From Pontibacter anaerobius (GTDB lineage Bacteria > Bacteroidota > Bacteroidia > Cytophagales > Hymenobacteraceae): a stretch of 64,000 nucleotides of DNA. How positions within the stretch are numbered: the stretch's first letter is position 1; each line of letters starts with the position of its first letter. Position numbers and translations under genes: made by a program. Below are positions 36,116 to 45,539 of the stretch, in pieces. The DNA is taken from assembly GCF_026241195.1 (NCBI RefSeq), contig NZ_JAPFQO010000003.1:248001-312000 (forward strand), read 5' to 3'. The notes below the pieces were generated by a model. That model saw only the letters and a program-made list of their open reading frames with translations. It was not told the DNA's origin and did not search any database.

Positions 36116-36949
36116 ATGAACAGCCAGTTTTTAAACACTTTATTCGAGAGCCACCACAGGGCCAAGCACCAGGTACCGGCTTCCGCTATGTGCAAGTTAG
36201 TAGAAGGGGTGCTGCAGTTGCTTTTCCCGCCGCTGGCCGATGTGCGCTTTGAAACGGTGCAGGAGCTGGAGGAATTTAGCAATGGACTTAAGGTGAACAT
36301 GATGCGCATTTTGACAAGTATGGAGCGGGAGCTGCCGATGTCGCCCGAGGTTATTTCGGAGCGGATGATGCAGGAACTGCCACATATTTACGAGCTGCTG
36401 CTGATGGATGCCGAGGCCATTGCCGCCGGCGACCCCGCCGCCCAGAGCATAGAGGAGGTGGTGCGCACCTACCCGGGCTTTAAGGCAGTGGCCATGTACC
36501 GGATGGCGCATGCCCTCTACCAGTTGGAAGTGCCGCTGCTGCCGCGCGTGCTCACCGAGTATGCCCACGCCCGCACCGGCATCGACATCCATCCCGGCGC
36601 CCGGATCGGTACCCATTTCTGCATAGACCACGGTACCGGCATCGTGATAGGAGAGACCTGCGTGATCGGCAATTACGTGAAAGTATACCAGGGCGTAACC
36701 CTCGGGGCTCTCAGCGTAGATAAGGCCATGGCCAACATCAAGCGCCACCCTACCATAGAGAACAACGTGGTCATCTATGCCGGCGCGACCATACTTGGGG
36801 GCAATACCGTGGTGGGTGCAAACAGTTTAGTGGGTGGTAACGTGTGGCTTACGGAGAGTGTGCCGCCTTACTCGCGGGTGTACCACCGTCCGCAGATAGA
36901 CGTGCGGCGCTCCGCAGAATCGGCCAATGTAATCAATTTCTCCATCTGA
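36116..36949 (+). CDS. cysE: Serine O-acetyltransferase
   Basis: 277 residues from the ATG at 36116; a TTG 16 codons earlier is rejected because the family begins near NSQFLNTLFE. The N-terminal helical region leads into the left-handed beta-helix: GIDIHPGARIGTHFCIDHGT (catalytic His and Asp of the DH pair), GIVIGETCVIGNYVKVYQGV, TLGALS, and KRHPTIENNVVIYAGATILG. It makes O-acetylserine from serine and acetyl-CoA. It is of the longer EpsC-like type. The cysteine synthase gene follows after 15 bp, so the two steps are coupled. Confidence 0.93.
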   Translation: MNSQFLNTLFESHHRAKHQVPASAMCKLVEGVLQLLFPPLADVRFETVQELEEFSNGLKVNMMRILTSMERELPMSPEVISERMMQELPHIYELLLMDAEAIAAGDPAAQSIEEVVRTYPGFKAVAMYRMAHALYQLEVPLLPRVLTEYAHARTGIDIHPGARIGTHFCIDHGTGIVIGETCVIGNYVKVYQGVTLGALSVDKAMANIKRHPTIENNVVIYAGATILGGNTVVGANSLVGGNVWLTESVPPYSRVYHRPQIDVRRSAESANVINFSI

Positions 36950-36964
36950 TAAAGTACACATAGC

Positions 36965-37882
36965 ATGAAAATAAATACAATACTCGAGTCCATCGGCCGC
37001 ACTCCGCACCTGCGCCTTAACAAGCTGTATAAAAAAGATGTGGAGGTATGGGTGAAGCTGGAGCGCAGCAACCCCGGCGGAAGTATAAAAGACCGTATCG
37101 CGCTGGCTATGGTGGAAGATGCCGAACGCAAAGGTATACTTACCAAAGACAGCGTGATCGTGGAGCCGACTTCTGGCAACACAGGTGTAGGGTTGGCCAT
37201 GGTGGCTGCCGTTAAGGGGTATCAGTTGATTCTGGTGATGCCGGAGTCTATGTCGATAGAGCGCCGCCGCCTGATGACAGCCTATGGCGCCCGGCTGGAA
37301 CTGACGCCGCGTGAGATGGGAATGAAAGGGGCCATAGCGCGGGCACAGGAAATTCTGGAGGAGAACGATAAAGCCTGGATGCCGATGCAGTTCGATAATG
37401 AAGCAAATACCCAGATCCATATCGACACAACGGCCCAGGAAATTTTGGAGGACTTTCCGGATGGTGTTGATTACATGATTACCGGGGTAGGAACGGGTGG
37501 CCACATTACGGGCGTGGCCAAGGTGCTTAAAGGTAGGTTTCCGAACCTGAAAGTATACGCCGTGGAGCCTGCCGCATCGCCGGTGCTAAGTGGCGGGGAG
37601 CCGGGACCGCACCCGTTGCAAGGCATAGGAGCTGGGTTTATACCTAAGATACTGGATACCGAGCTACTGGATGGCGTGGTGCAGGTGCAGCAGGACGAAG
37701 CCTACGACTATGCCCGCCGTGCCGCCCGGGAAGAGGGTTTGTTTATCGGAGTTTCGTCCGGGGCATCGTTGGCGGCTGTTGGTAGAAAGCTGGAGGAAGA
37801 GATTCCTGAAGGAGCCAAAGTGCTAACCTTCTGCTACGACACCGGCGAACGCTACCTCTCCGTAGAAGGGCTGTTTGTGTAG
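36965..37882 (+). CDS. cysK: Cysteine synthase (O-acetylserine sulfhydrylase)
   Basis: A 305-residue PLP enzyme. Lys42 in [12 protein letters not shown] binds PLP as a Schiff base; PTSGNTG (68-74) is the substrate-carboxylate loop; [10 protein letters not shown] holds the phosphate. The C-terminal [10 protein letters not shown] and [10 protein letters not shown] match the CysK/CysM family; the choice between K and M is not secure. It condenses O-acetylserine with sulfide to give cysteine, using the product of cysE directly upstream. A strong terminator follows. Confidence 0.93.
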   Translation: MKINTILESIGRTPHLRLNKLYKKDVEVWVKLERSNPGGSIKDRIALAMVEDAERKGILTKDSVIVEPTSGNTGVGLAMVAAVKGYQLILVMPESMSIERRRLMTAYGARLELTPREMGMKGAIARAQEILEENDKAWMPMQFDNEANTQIHIDTTAQEILEDFPDGVDYMITGVGTGGHITGVAKVLKGRFPNLKVYAVEPAASPVLSGGEPGPHPLQGIGAGFIPKILDTELLDGVVQVQQDEAYDYARRAAREEGLFIGVSSGASLAAVGRKLEEEIPEGAKVLTFCYDTGERYLSVEGLFV

Positions 37883-37904
37883 CAACAGACCCAAAGCAAG
37901 TATA

Positions 37905-37943
37905 AAACGATCCTGCCGCTAAAGTATAGTGGCAGGATCGTTT
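37905..37943. terminator. Terminator after cysK with AAGTATA in the loop
   Basis: AACGATCCTGCC and GGCAGGATCGTT form a long stem (with CT/AG next to the loop), and the loop contains AAAGTAT. A second AAGTATA lies just before the stem. It serves the convergent lipoprotein gene at 37946 as well. Confidence 0.85.
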
Positions 37944-37945
37944 GT

Positions 37946-38731
37946 TTAATCGCCGGCTACCAGGGCGGTCATTTGCCACTTGCCCCGCTTGTTTTTGTTG
38001 AAGATGGCGCGGTAGCCAACCGGGCTGTGCACATCGGGGTGGTGCAGGTAACCCTGCAACTCGCCGTCTGCTGACTCTACATGCCACCATTCCTTCTGGG
38101 GAGCATCCTCAGGGTATGATTTGCCATAATCCACTTTAAGTATAACCTGGTTCAGCGAGCAGACAGCCGAGGCGTTGGCCGCAGGTTCCTCCCTAAGTAT
38201 GGCACCTGTTTTCACCACGGCCACATGCATAAAAGCGTCTATTGAGTCGGGCCAGTTGCTGTAGACATAAGGCAGGGCGAAGATGTCCTTTCTGCCTTCT
38301 ACGGGATAGCCGCCGCCTAAACGCAGCAGGTGCTCCAGCAGCAACCATACTTCTGCGCCTTCGTTTTCGGGGTGCCACTGCCGTGCAAAATCGCTCCAGC
38401 CGCCGCTTCCGTCAAAGCCGGTGCTTATGTCAGGTGACACTAACTTTCGTAGCCCCTCTGGGTTCTGCGCCTGCACGACCTGCTCCATTTCCTGCAGATA
38501 AGCTACCAGGCTGGTGTCCGATGGCGGGTTATCAGGGGGTAAAAGCGTTTCGGCCTGCACCTGGCAATTTGCTATGCCAGCAGCGGCAGCAGCGGCAGTG
38601 ATATCCGGCAGAGTGTCTTGTGTAGCAGTTTCCTGGTTAGCTGTAGCAGATGACGCCAGCTCGGACTCCTGCTGTTTGCAGGCGCTAAGTATAAGTATGG
38701 GAAGGAGAAGGGTAAAGGTTATTTTTTTCAT
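37946..38731 (-). CDS. Lipoprotein with C-terminal SH3-like region
   Basis: A 261-residue lipoprotein (LSAC, Cys18). After a low-complexity Thr/Ala stretch the mature part has SDFARQWHPENEGAEVW and a C-terminal ~80 residues (VKTGAILREEPAANASAV, WWHVESADGELQGYLHHPD) resembling a bacterial SH3 domain. It is probably anchored in a periplasmic membrane face and may bind peptidoglycan; that is inference. The upstream DUF2267 gene has its own terminator between the two. Confidence 0.7.
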   Translation of the reverse strand: MKKITFTLLLPILILSACKQQESELASSATANQETATQDTLPDITAAAAAAGIANCQVQAETLLPPDNPPSDTSLVAYLQEMEQVVQAQNPEGLRKLVSPDISTGFDGSGGWSDFARQWHPENEGAEVWLLLEHLLRLGGGYPVEGRKDIFALPYVYSNWPDSIDAFMHVAVVKTGAILREEPAANASAVCSLNQVILKVDYGKSYPEDAPQKEWWHVESADGELQGYLHHPDVHSPVGYRAIFNKNKRGKWQMTALVAGD

Positions 38732-38746
38732 AGGGTTGATTTAAAC

Positions 38747-38788
38747 AAAAGGCGCAATTCCGCTTATACTACGGAAGTTGCGCCTTTT
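38747..38788. terminator. Terminator of the DUF2267 gene
   Basis: AAAAGGCGCAATTCCG (38747-38762) pairs with CGGAAGTTGCGCCTTTT (38772-38788), one mismatch, with a TATAC-containing loop. Read on the minus strand it ends with a U tract. Confidence 0.82.
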
Positions 38789-38808
38789 ATACTTTAATTT
38801 GCTGAAAT

Positions 38809-39243
38809 TTATACTTCCAGCAACTCCTGAATATCCTGGTGCATAGCGTCTTTCACTTTCTGTAGTTCCTCCGCCGACACACAATGGTGCAGTGCTTTAA
38901 ACACCGCCTGAAAAGCCCCGATAATATCGCTGTCCTGAAGAAAGTCGTTATTGGCCGCGAAAGCATTCTTGCTCCGGATAAAGTTTACCCATTCCTGCCG
39001 GTCCCGGATCTTAACAGGTACTATGGCCGGGTCATACTGGTCGTAGTAAATGCCTTTCCATATAGTGGGCAGCTGTGCGGCAAAGTGTACGGCATCGTTT
39101 ACAGGCAGCCTGTCACGAATGGCCTGCAACACCGCCCGGAATACGCGTCCCGCCTGGTTCAAGTCCTCTGTGCCCATTTCCTCCGCCACTTTCTTGAGCA
39201 GGTTGATCGCATCTTTCTGCTTATCCTCAAAATTAAAAGCCAT
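38809..39243 (-). CDS. DUF2267 protein
   Basis: A 144-residue all-alpha cytoplasmic protein without signal peptide. AGRVFRAVLQAIRDRLPVND followed by AAQLPTIWKGIYYDQYDP is the DUF2267 pattern. The family often accompanies stress or envelope genes but has no known activity. It is monocistronic: its own terminator is downstream and a 440-bp AT-rich region lies upstream. Confidence 0.85.
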   Translation of the reverse strand: MAFNFEDKQKDAINLLKKVAEEMGTEDLNQAGRVFRAVLQAIRDRLPVNDAVHFAAQLPTIWKGIYYDQYDPAIVPVKIRDRQEWVNFIRSKNAFAANNDFLQDSDIIGAFQAVFKALHHCVSAEELQKVKDAMHQDIQELLEV

Positions 39244-39683
39244 AGCTACCTCCTTTTTTAGTGAAACTAGTTCTAAAGAGGTACGGCCTGCCCACAGGGT
39301 GGTTCCGCAAAAGAAAGTATAAGCCGTGAAGGGGCGGGGATATTGAGGAAGTAGGGATTTGTCTTATGACTCTCACTAAATCTGGAAGGTACAATCATGC
39401 CCTCAATAAAAGGCACGGCCGCTCTTGTGATATCCTTGTTTTAGTAACCGGCTAGCCTACTCACAATGTGATAATATTAACGTGTGTTTAACTGTCTGTC
39501 ACACAATTCACTGTTTTTATTTGCTCATAAGTCATAAATTTCGTTATAATATAATATTAATAAAAATTATAACTATTTATATAGGATTAATGTTGCTATA
39601 ATCTTCAATCCAATGCTTCAGCCACAGTTAATTTAAAGTAACTCTGATTATATGAATCATTTATACACCATACTCAATTGGCT
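39244..39683. other. AT-rich gene-free region upstream of the broken metalloprotease gene
   Basis: About 440 bp. The first ~200 bp hold an AAGTATA word (39315) and the promoter side of the DUF2267 gene. From about 39470 it becomes very A/T-rich (ATAATATAATATTAATAAAAA), continuing into the protease gene. No ORF, RNA or clear promoter pair is supported. Confidence 0.4.
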
Positions 39684-41754
39684 ATGAAAACAACACTTAA
39701 TACGTGCCTTATTGCGGTGCTAATTCTTTTTAGCGTACATCAATCGCATGCACAAAAATCATCTAAGTTAAAATTAGGTAGAGTCTCTGATGTGGAGGCT
39801 ATCTTTAAGGCTAAGGCTAAAGATGTGTATAGCGAGAAAACTAAGCGGCAATTACTCATTCATTTACTAGTGGCCCTGCCATAACCCTTCAACTAAAGTC
39901 GAGCAGAAAAGAAGGGGCTGCAGCTGTATATTATGGTGAAGTCAAGAATGTTGAGAACAGCAAGTTCTATCTGAAGGTAGTTGGCAGCAAAGTTACCGGT
40001 TCAATTATACTACAGGATCAGAAAAAATATTACGAGTACTCATCCTCTTCAGATGGGCAGGTATATTTAACAGAGAAGGACATTGATAAAATGCTATGCG
40101 TAGATTATCCCCATAGGGAATTTGAAGCGTCTTATAGCCAGGCTGGCACTATTTAGGCAGCAGTACCAGTCCTGGAAAGCCTTCCGGGGCAGAAGCTGTA
40201 GTGCTACTGGATTTCGATGGACAGACTGTAAGCGGTACTCTGTGGAATGAGCAGTTTACTAACGGTGAACCCATTGTCGCGGCACCTGCTAACATGACTG
40301 AAGCAGAAATGGAAGAGGTATGGAAACTGATGAGTGAAGACTTTCGTCCTTTCGATCTTAATGTGACAACCAGTGAAGCTGTATTCAACAATGCCCCAGC
40401 TGACCGTAGAATGAGGGTAATTTTTACACCTACAAACTACTTTGCTCCTGGCTACGGAGGCTATGCCTACATAGGGTCTTTTACCTTTGGAAGTACTAGC
40501 TATGGTGAAACCCCTTGCTGGGTATGGAACGCAGGTGTTATTGGGGCTGGTGAGGCTGGCTCGCATGAGGTTGGCCATACATTAGGCTTGGTTCATGATG
40601 GCAGGGGAGCACCCTACAGTGAAGAGTATTATTCAGGTCATGATTCTTGGGCACCTATCATGGGAACTGGTTACTACAGATCAGTGGTGCAATGGAGTAA
40701 AGGAGAGTATGCTTACGCTAATAACACGGAAGATGATCTTCAGACCATCACAACGAGGAATGGGTTTGGCTACAGAGCTGATGATCATGGTAACACCGCA
40801 GCGTCGGCTACCTCCATGGTAATAGAGGATGGAGGGGAAGTGTTGGCCTCAGTAAATAAAGGAGTCATTTCTTCAAGAACAGATGTGGACATGTTTTCTT
40901 TCACCACAAGTGGAGGCGAAATTGCCTTCGACGTAAATCCGGACCCATCTTACCCGAACCTGGATCTAATGTTAACTGTCCGCGATATATTTGGTGAGTT
41001 AGTTGCAACGGCTGACCCTTCAACCCTAGCCGCATCCCTTCACGTAGTGTTGGAGGCCGGAACATACTATTTGGAAATAGATGGTGTAGCTGGAAGTATG
41101 GGTGCTAATTCAGATTTCGCGTCGCTCGGTGAATACTTTATAGCAGGTAACATTCCTGTTAATTTCAATCAGTCACCATTGGTGTCTCTGGTTACCCCTG
41201 TGGAAGGACAAGAGTTTACTGCCAATCAAAAACCGATCAGAATTACTGCTACTGCTTTTGATTCCGATGGTACGGTGTCAAAAGTCGAGTTCTATAGTGG
41301 TGATGTCAAGCTTGGTGAAGACCTGAAAGCTCCTTACAGCTATCACTGGAAACGGGCAGCCGTAGGCAATTATGTTATTACGGCGCATGCTACCGATAAT
41401 ATGGGGGCAGTTACAGTCTCTGAGCCTGTATCTATAAAAGTTGTTGCACCTGGAATAAAGAAAAACCAAATAGCCTCATCAAAGATACTCGCTACCGAGA
41501 TGCCAGCCGGGGTTGAAGTGTACCCTAACCCGATCACAACCGATAATTACGTGAAAATTGCTTTGCCTGCACACTTCCGCGTGGTAAGCTTGATAATTTA
41601 TGAATTGGGTACTGGTAAGCGCTTATCAGAACGTAACTATAAAGATGCTAGCTCGCTGCAAGTAGAAGTGTCAGCGCTGCCTCGCGGACTGTACGGGCTT
41701 ACTATAAAAGCTGAGGGGCAAGTATGGACTAAAAAGCTTGCTGTTATAAAATGA
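39684..41754 (+). pseudogene. Secreted metzincin metalloprotease with T9SS sorting domain, two frameshifts
   Basis: Three consecutive open segments in different frames encode one protein: 39684-about 39850 (signal peptide ending SHAQ), about 39851-40156 (ITHSFTSGPAITLQLK...), and about 40153-41754. Adding one base near 39845 and one T in the TTT run at 40151-40153 restores a single frame of about 690 residues. The third segment has the zinc site HEVGHTLGLVHDG (codons from 40564), a PPC-like domain (about 40880-41130), an Ig-like domain (about 41180-41450) and a T9SS type A sorting domain (VEVYPNPITTDNYVK...LPRGLYGLTI). Intact, it would be an exported peptidase. Either a real pseudogene or two sequencing errors. 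Confidence 0.8.
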
Positions 41755-42343
41755 TAAATATATGTAAAGATATTACTTACCAGCCTTACCACAGCAGCCT
41801 TTCTAGCTTGCGGTGGCAAGGCTCTGTCAAGATATTCTACAGGGAGTTAGATGCTGTATGGTTTCAAGCGAATTTAGTTTTGTTGTGCCTGTTTAGCTAC
41901 ATCTTTCTTTGTACTGGTTGTCAAGAAACGGAAGGAGGGGCATCTGGCGGACAGCACAACTCTATGGTAACAACCTCAGGAGATACCGCATTAGTTGGAA
42001 AATGGGTGGTAGATAGCTTAACAGTGAGTCCTGTAGCTATACCCTCACTCAGTAAAGACCTAGACGAAGGTGCAATTTTTGAATTTGCAGAAAACAATAA
42101 CTTAGGATATACCCTAAAGGTGCTTTAGAAGCCTGTGATAGCTATCAATACCAAGTAAATGAAGGTGTGATCCACGTGATGAAGGCAAACATGATTATGC
42201 TAACGGATTATGATCTGGTAGAAGAGACACTGATACTAAATTCCAAAAGCTTTTTTAGGTGGAGCGATGCAGAGGTGAAAGATAGTTTAGCTTACCAATC
42301 ATTACTGAAGAATGGAGTAACTGCTTACCTGAGCAAAAAGTAG
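41751..42343 (+). pseudogene. Small lipoprotein gene with one frameshift
   Basis: The start ATG overlaps the protease stop (ATGA), so the two are translationally coupled. The first frame gives a long N-terminus with lipobox LCTGC and VGKWVVDSLTV, a lipocalin-like opening, and stops at 42128. The next frame continues GALEACDSYQYQVNEGVIHV to a TAG at 42341-42343. One extra C in the CCC run near 42112 would give GYTPKGALEACDSY in a single frame. The ~37 residues before the signal-like segment suggest that the true start may be internal. Function unknown. Confidence 0.65.
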
Positions 42344-42435
42344 TAACCAGTACTTGCTACATGTCCCGTTTATAACCCGTCCCTGTATCACAAAGATATC
42401 CTTGCATCAAGAGGTGAGAAGGGCGGTTAAACAAA

Positions 42436-42463
42436 AAAGGCAACCGCTTTCGCAGTTGCCTTT
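42436..42463 (-). terminator. Terminator downstream of tRNA-Ala
   Basis: Read on the minus strand, AAAGGCAAC pairs with GTTGCCTTT, with a partly paired GCG/CGC interior, and is followed by a U run. It starts 3 nt after the tRNA 3' end. Confidence 0.8.
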
Positions 42464-42465
42464 CG

Positions 42466-42539
<74 letters not shown>

Positions 42540-42969
42540 GAATTGTGTGCACAAAAATAGCACAAATATTTTAGATGCAAAACATCCCATTAAAAAAATG
42601 TGCAAAAGAAAATGTGGTCAATTTTCAGCGAGGGTAAAATTAAACTTAATATGAGATGTTGGGAGGAGTATTTGTAAAAAGGAACGCACATTAAACCCCT
42701 TCAGGGTCCGTTATAACATATTACCATAGTATTTTATACTTTAATTAATAGGAGAGGGAGTTGCAGAATTCTTTTGCATGAAAGTGGGGCTTGCAAATAA
42801 TTAGAAATCTTTTAAGTACAAAGTTGTTCCTGAATTTCAATGTTATACTTTGGTTAAATTATTAATCTAGCTTTTACATTTTTTTAATCTTTTTAGTTGA
42901 AAGTTACCGAATTACGGTTGTAATTTCGCCCCCAAATTAATCAACCAACCAATTCTTAACAGCTAAAAG
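42540..42969 (+). other. Leader region upstream of the TonB receptor
   Basis: About 430 bp, increasingly A/T-rich. It holds the tRNA promoter side, two TATACTT words (about 42736 and 42845) and the promoter at 42897-42928. No ORF is supported. Confidence 0.45.
42897..42928 (+). promoter_or_regulatory. Putative promoter of the TonB receptor operon
   Basis: A TTG (-33 element, 42897-42899) lies 21 bp before TAATTTCG (42921-42928), close to the Bacteroidota -7 consensus TAnnTTTG. The ATG is 42 bp downstream at 42970. Confidence 0.5.
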
Positions 42970-45519
42970 ATGAAGTACAATTTACTAAGTCTTGTTTTAC
43001 TGGTCTTACTGACCGGTTTGACGTCTACAGACTTGTTTGCTCAAGGTACCGTTACAGGTAAGGTTGTGGATGGCGCAACCAAAGAGCCACTACCAGGAGC
43101 AACTGTCATTTTAAAAGGATCGGAGAAAGCAGCCCCAACTGCTTTAGACGGTACTTTCACATTGCAAGTTGATGACCCTAATGCTTCTGCTATCTTGGTT
43201 AACTACGTTGGCTACATGCAGAAAGAAGTATCCATCGCTGGACTGAGCGGTACTAAAAAACTGGGCACTATCCTGATGGAGTCTAACGTGACTTCAATCA
43301 ATGAAGTTCTAATTACTACAAACAGCTATGCGATTGACAGAGAGACTCCGGTTGCGATGTCTACTATCACGAGCGAAATCATCACAGAGAAAGCTTCTAA
43401 CCAGGAATTCCCGGAACTGCTGAAGTCTACACCGGGTGTGTACGCTACGAAGCAGGGCGGTGGCTTTGGTGACTCCCGTATCAACCTACGTGGTTTCAAC
43501 TCAGTAAACGTTGCTGTAATGATCAACGGTGTGCCAGTAAATGATATGGAAAACGGTAACGTGTATTGGTCTAACTGGGCTGGTCTTTCAGATGTTACCA
43601 AGTCTATGCAGGTGCAAAGAGGTCTTGGTGCTTCAAAAGTAGCTGTGCCTTCGATAGGTGGTACTATCAACATCATTACAAAAACTACAGATGCTATAAA
43701 AGGTGGGAGCATTTTCCAGGGCTTTGGTAACAACGGTTACTTGAAAACAGGTATCTCTTACTCTACTGGCTTAGATGAGAATGGCTGGGCCTTCTCAGTA
43801 GCAGCTTCTAAAACAGAAGGTAACGGCTGGGCTGAAGGTCTTGAGTTCGAAGCTTACAACTACTTCTTCAACGCTTCGAAACTGATTAATGAGAAACACA
43901 CTATTTCTTTAACAGGTTTCGGTGCTCCACAGTGGCACGGCCAGCGCCAGAACCGCGCTTCTATCGAAGACTACAGAAATGCTCCGCAAGGCAGAAGATG
44001 GAACTCTGACTGGGGTGTAAAAGATGGTAAAGTAGTTAACGTAGAAGATAACTTCTATCACAAGCCACAGTTCTCTCTGAATCACTACTGGACAATCGAT
44101 GAGACTTCGTTCTTGTCAACTGCAGTATATGCCTCTATCGGTACAGGTGGAGGTGGTGCTTATACAGGCACATTCACCAGAACTGGCGACAAATACTCTC
44201 CTTACGACCTTGACGCAGCAGTTGACGCAAACGTAAACTCTACTGATGGCCGTGCGCTTTCTTTCCTGAGAGCTTCAAGAAACGACCATACTTGGGTAGG
44301 TATGCTTTCTACTTACCAGAAGAGCCTGAACGATAAGATTAACCTGTTGGGTGGTATTGACCTGCGTCATTACGAAGGTAGACACTTTACAGAAGTAACT
44401 GATCTGCTTGGTGCCCAGTACGTGCTGGATAACTCAGACGTTAACAATCCAAATAACAAAGCGCGTGTAGGTGATAAGATCAGCTATAACAACGATGGTA
44501 TCGTACTTTGGGAGGGGGGCTTCCTTCAGGGTGAGTACACAGATGGCCCGCTGTCTGCTTTCGTTTCCCTGGCAGCTTCTAACACTTCTTACAAGCGCAT
44601 TGATTATTTCCAATATGAAGAAGGAAACCAGGAGACGGACTTCCAGAACTTCTTCGGTTACCAGGCCAAGGGTGGTGCCAACTATAACCTGACTGAAAAC
44701 CACAACTTGTTCGCAAACATCGGTTATTTCGAGAAAGCTCCTTTCTTCAATGCAGTATTCCTGAACAACCAAAACATTGTGAACGCAGATGCTGAGAACG
44801 AAAAGATCCTGAGTTACGAGCTAGGGTATGGTTACAGAAGCTCATTGTTTTCTGCAAACATTAACCTGTACAGAACATCCTGGAAAGACAGATCTTTCAC
44901 AAGAGGTTACAGTGTACCTGCAACTGGCGAAGTTTACTTTGCTAACCTGCTTGGTGTAGATGCCCTTCACCAAGGTGTTGAAGTTGACTTTACTTACCGC
45001 CCAACCAACAAGCTGAACCTGACTGGTATGCTGTCTGTAGGTGACTGGACATGGCAGAGCGACCTGGATGCTATCACTGTATTCAGCGAAGACCGAACTG
45101 CTTCCCGTACTATCGGACCTATCTACATGAAAGATGTAAAAGTTGGTGATGCCGCGCAGACAACAGCTGCTCTTGGCCTAAGCTATAACCTAACGGAAGA
45201 ACTGAAGATCGGTGCTGACTACAATTACTACACTGACTTGTATGCTTACTTCGATCCGACTACGCTGACTGCACCAGACAGAAAAGTATGGGAAGTACCT
45301 AGCTACTCACTGCTTGACCTGAATGCGTCGTTTAAATTTAAGATTGCTGGTATCAATACCTCGCTGTTTGCTAACGTTAACAACTTGTTCGATACAGAGT
45401 ATGTGTCTGATGCCTCTGCTACATTTGACCGCGAAACAGGTTTGAGCACTGCCGCTAATTCATATGTATTCTATGGTGTTGGCAGAACTTGGACAACAGG
45501 TTTAAAAATTAACTTCTAA
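42970..45519 (+). CDS. TonB-dependent outer-membrane receptor
   Basis: An 849-residue protein: signal peptide (about 1-25, ending LFAQ), carboxypeptidase-regulatory-like domain (VTGKVVDGATKEPLPGATV), plug domain with INEVLITTNSYAI and INLRGFNSVNVAVMINGVPV, and a 22-strand barrel ending GLKINF. Codon use is strongly biased (for example AAC, GGT and CTG), suggesting high expression. Its partner lipoprotein begins 20 bp downstream, as SusD follows SusC, but the lipoprotein is not SusD-like. Ligand unknown. Confidence 0.92.
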   Translation: MKYNLLSLVLLVLLTGLTSTDLFAQGTVTGKVVDGATKEPLPGATVILKGSEKAAPTALDGTFTLQVDDPNASAILVNYVGYMQKEVSIAGLSGTKKLGTILMESNVTSINEVLITTNSYAIDRETPVAMSTITSEIITEKASNQEFPELLKSTPGVYATKQGGGFGDSRINLRGFNSVNVAVMINGVPVNDMENGNVYWSNWAGLSDVTKSMQVQRGLGASKVAVPSIGGTINIITKTTDAIKGGSIFQGFGNNGYLKTGISYSTGLDENGWAFSVAASKTEGNGWAEGLEFEAYNYFFNASKLINEKHTISLTGFGAPQWHGQRQNRASIEDYRNAPQGRRWNSDWGVKDGKVVNVEDNFYHKPQFSLNHYWTIDETSFLSTAVYASIGTGGGGAYTGTFTRTGDKYSPYDLDAAVDANVNSTDGRALSFLRASRNDHTWVGMLSTYQKSLNDKINLLGGIDLRHYEGRHFTEVTDLLGAQYVLDNSDVNNPNNKARVGDKISYNNDGIVLWEGGFLQGEYTDGPLSAFVSLAASNTSYKRIDYFQYEEGNQETDFQNFFGYQAKGGANYNLTENHNLFANIGYFEKAPFFNAVFLNNQNIVNADAENEKILSYELGYGYRSSLFSANINLYRTSWKDRSFTRGYSVPATGEVYFANLLGVDALHQGVEVDFTYRPTNKLNLTGMLSVGDWTWQSDLDAITVFSEDRTASRTIGPIYMKDVKVGDAAQTTAALGLSYNLTEELKIGADYNYYTDLYAYFDPTTLTAPDRKVWEVPSYSLLDLNASFKFKIAGINTSLFANVNNLFDTEYVSDASATFDRETGLSTAANSYVFYGVGRTWTTGLKINF

Positions 45520-45539
45520 GAATTAACTTATCTAGATAG

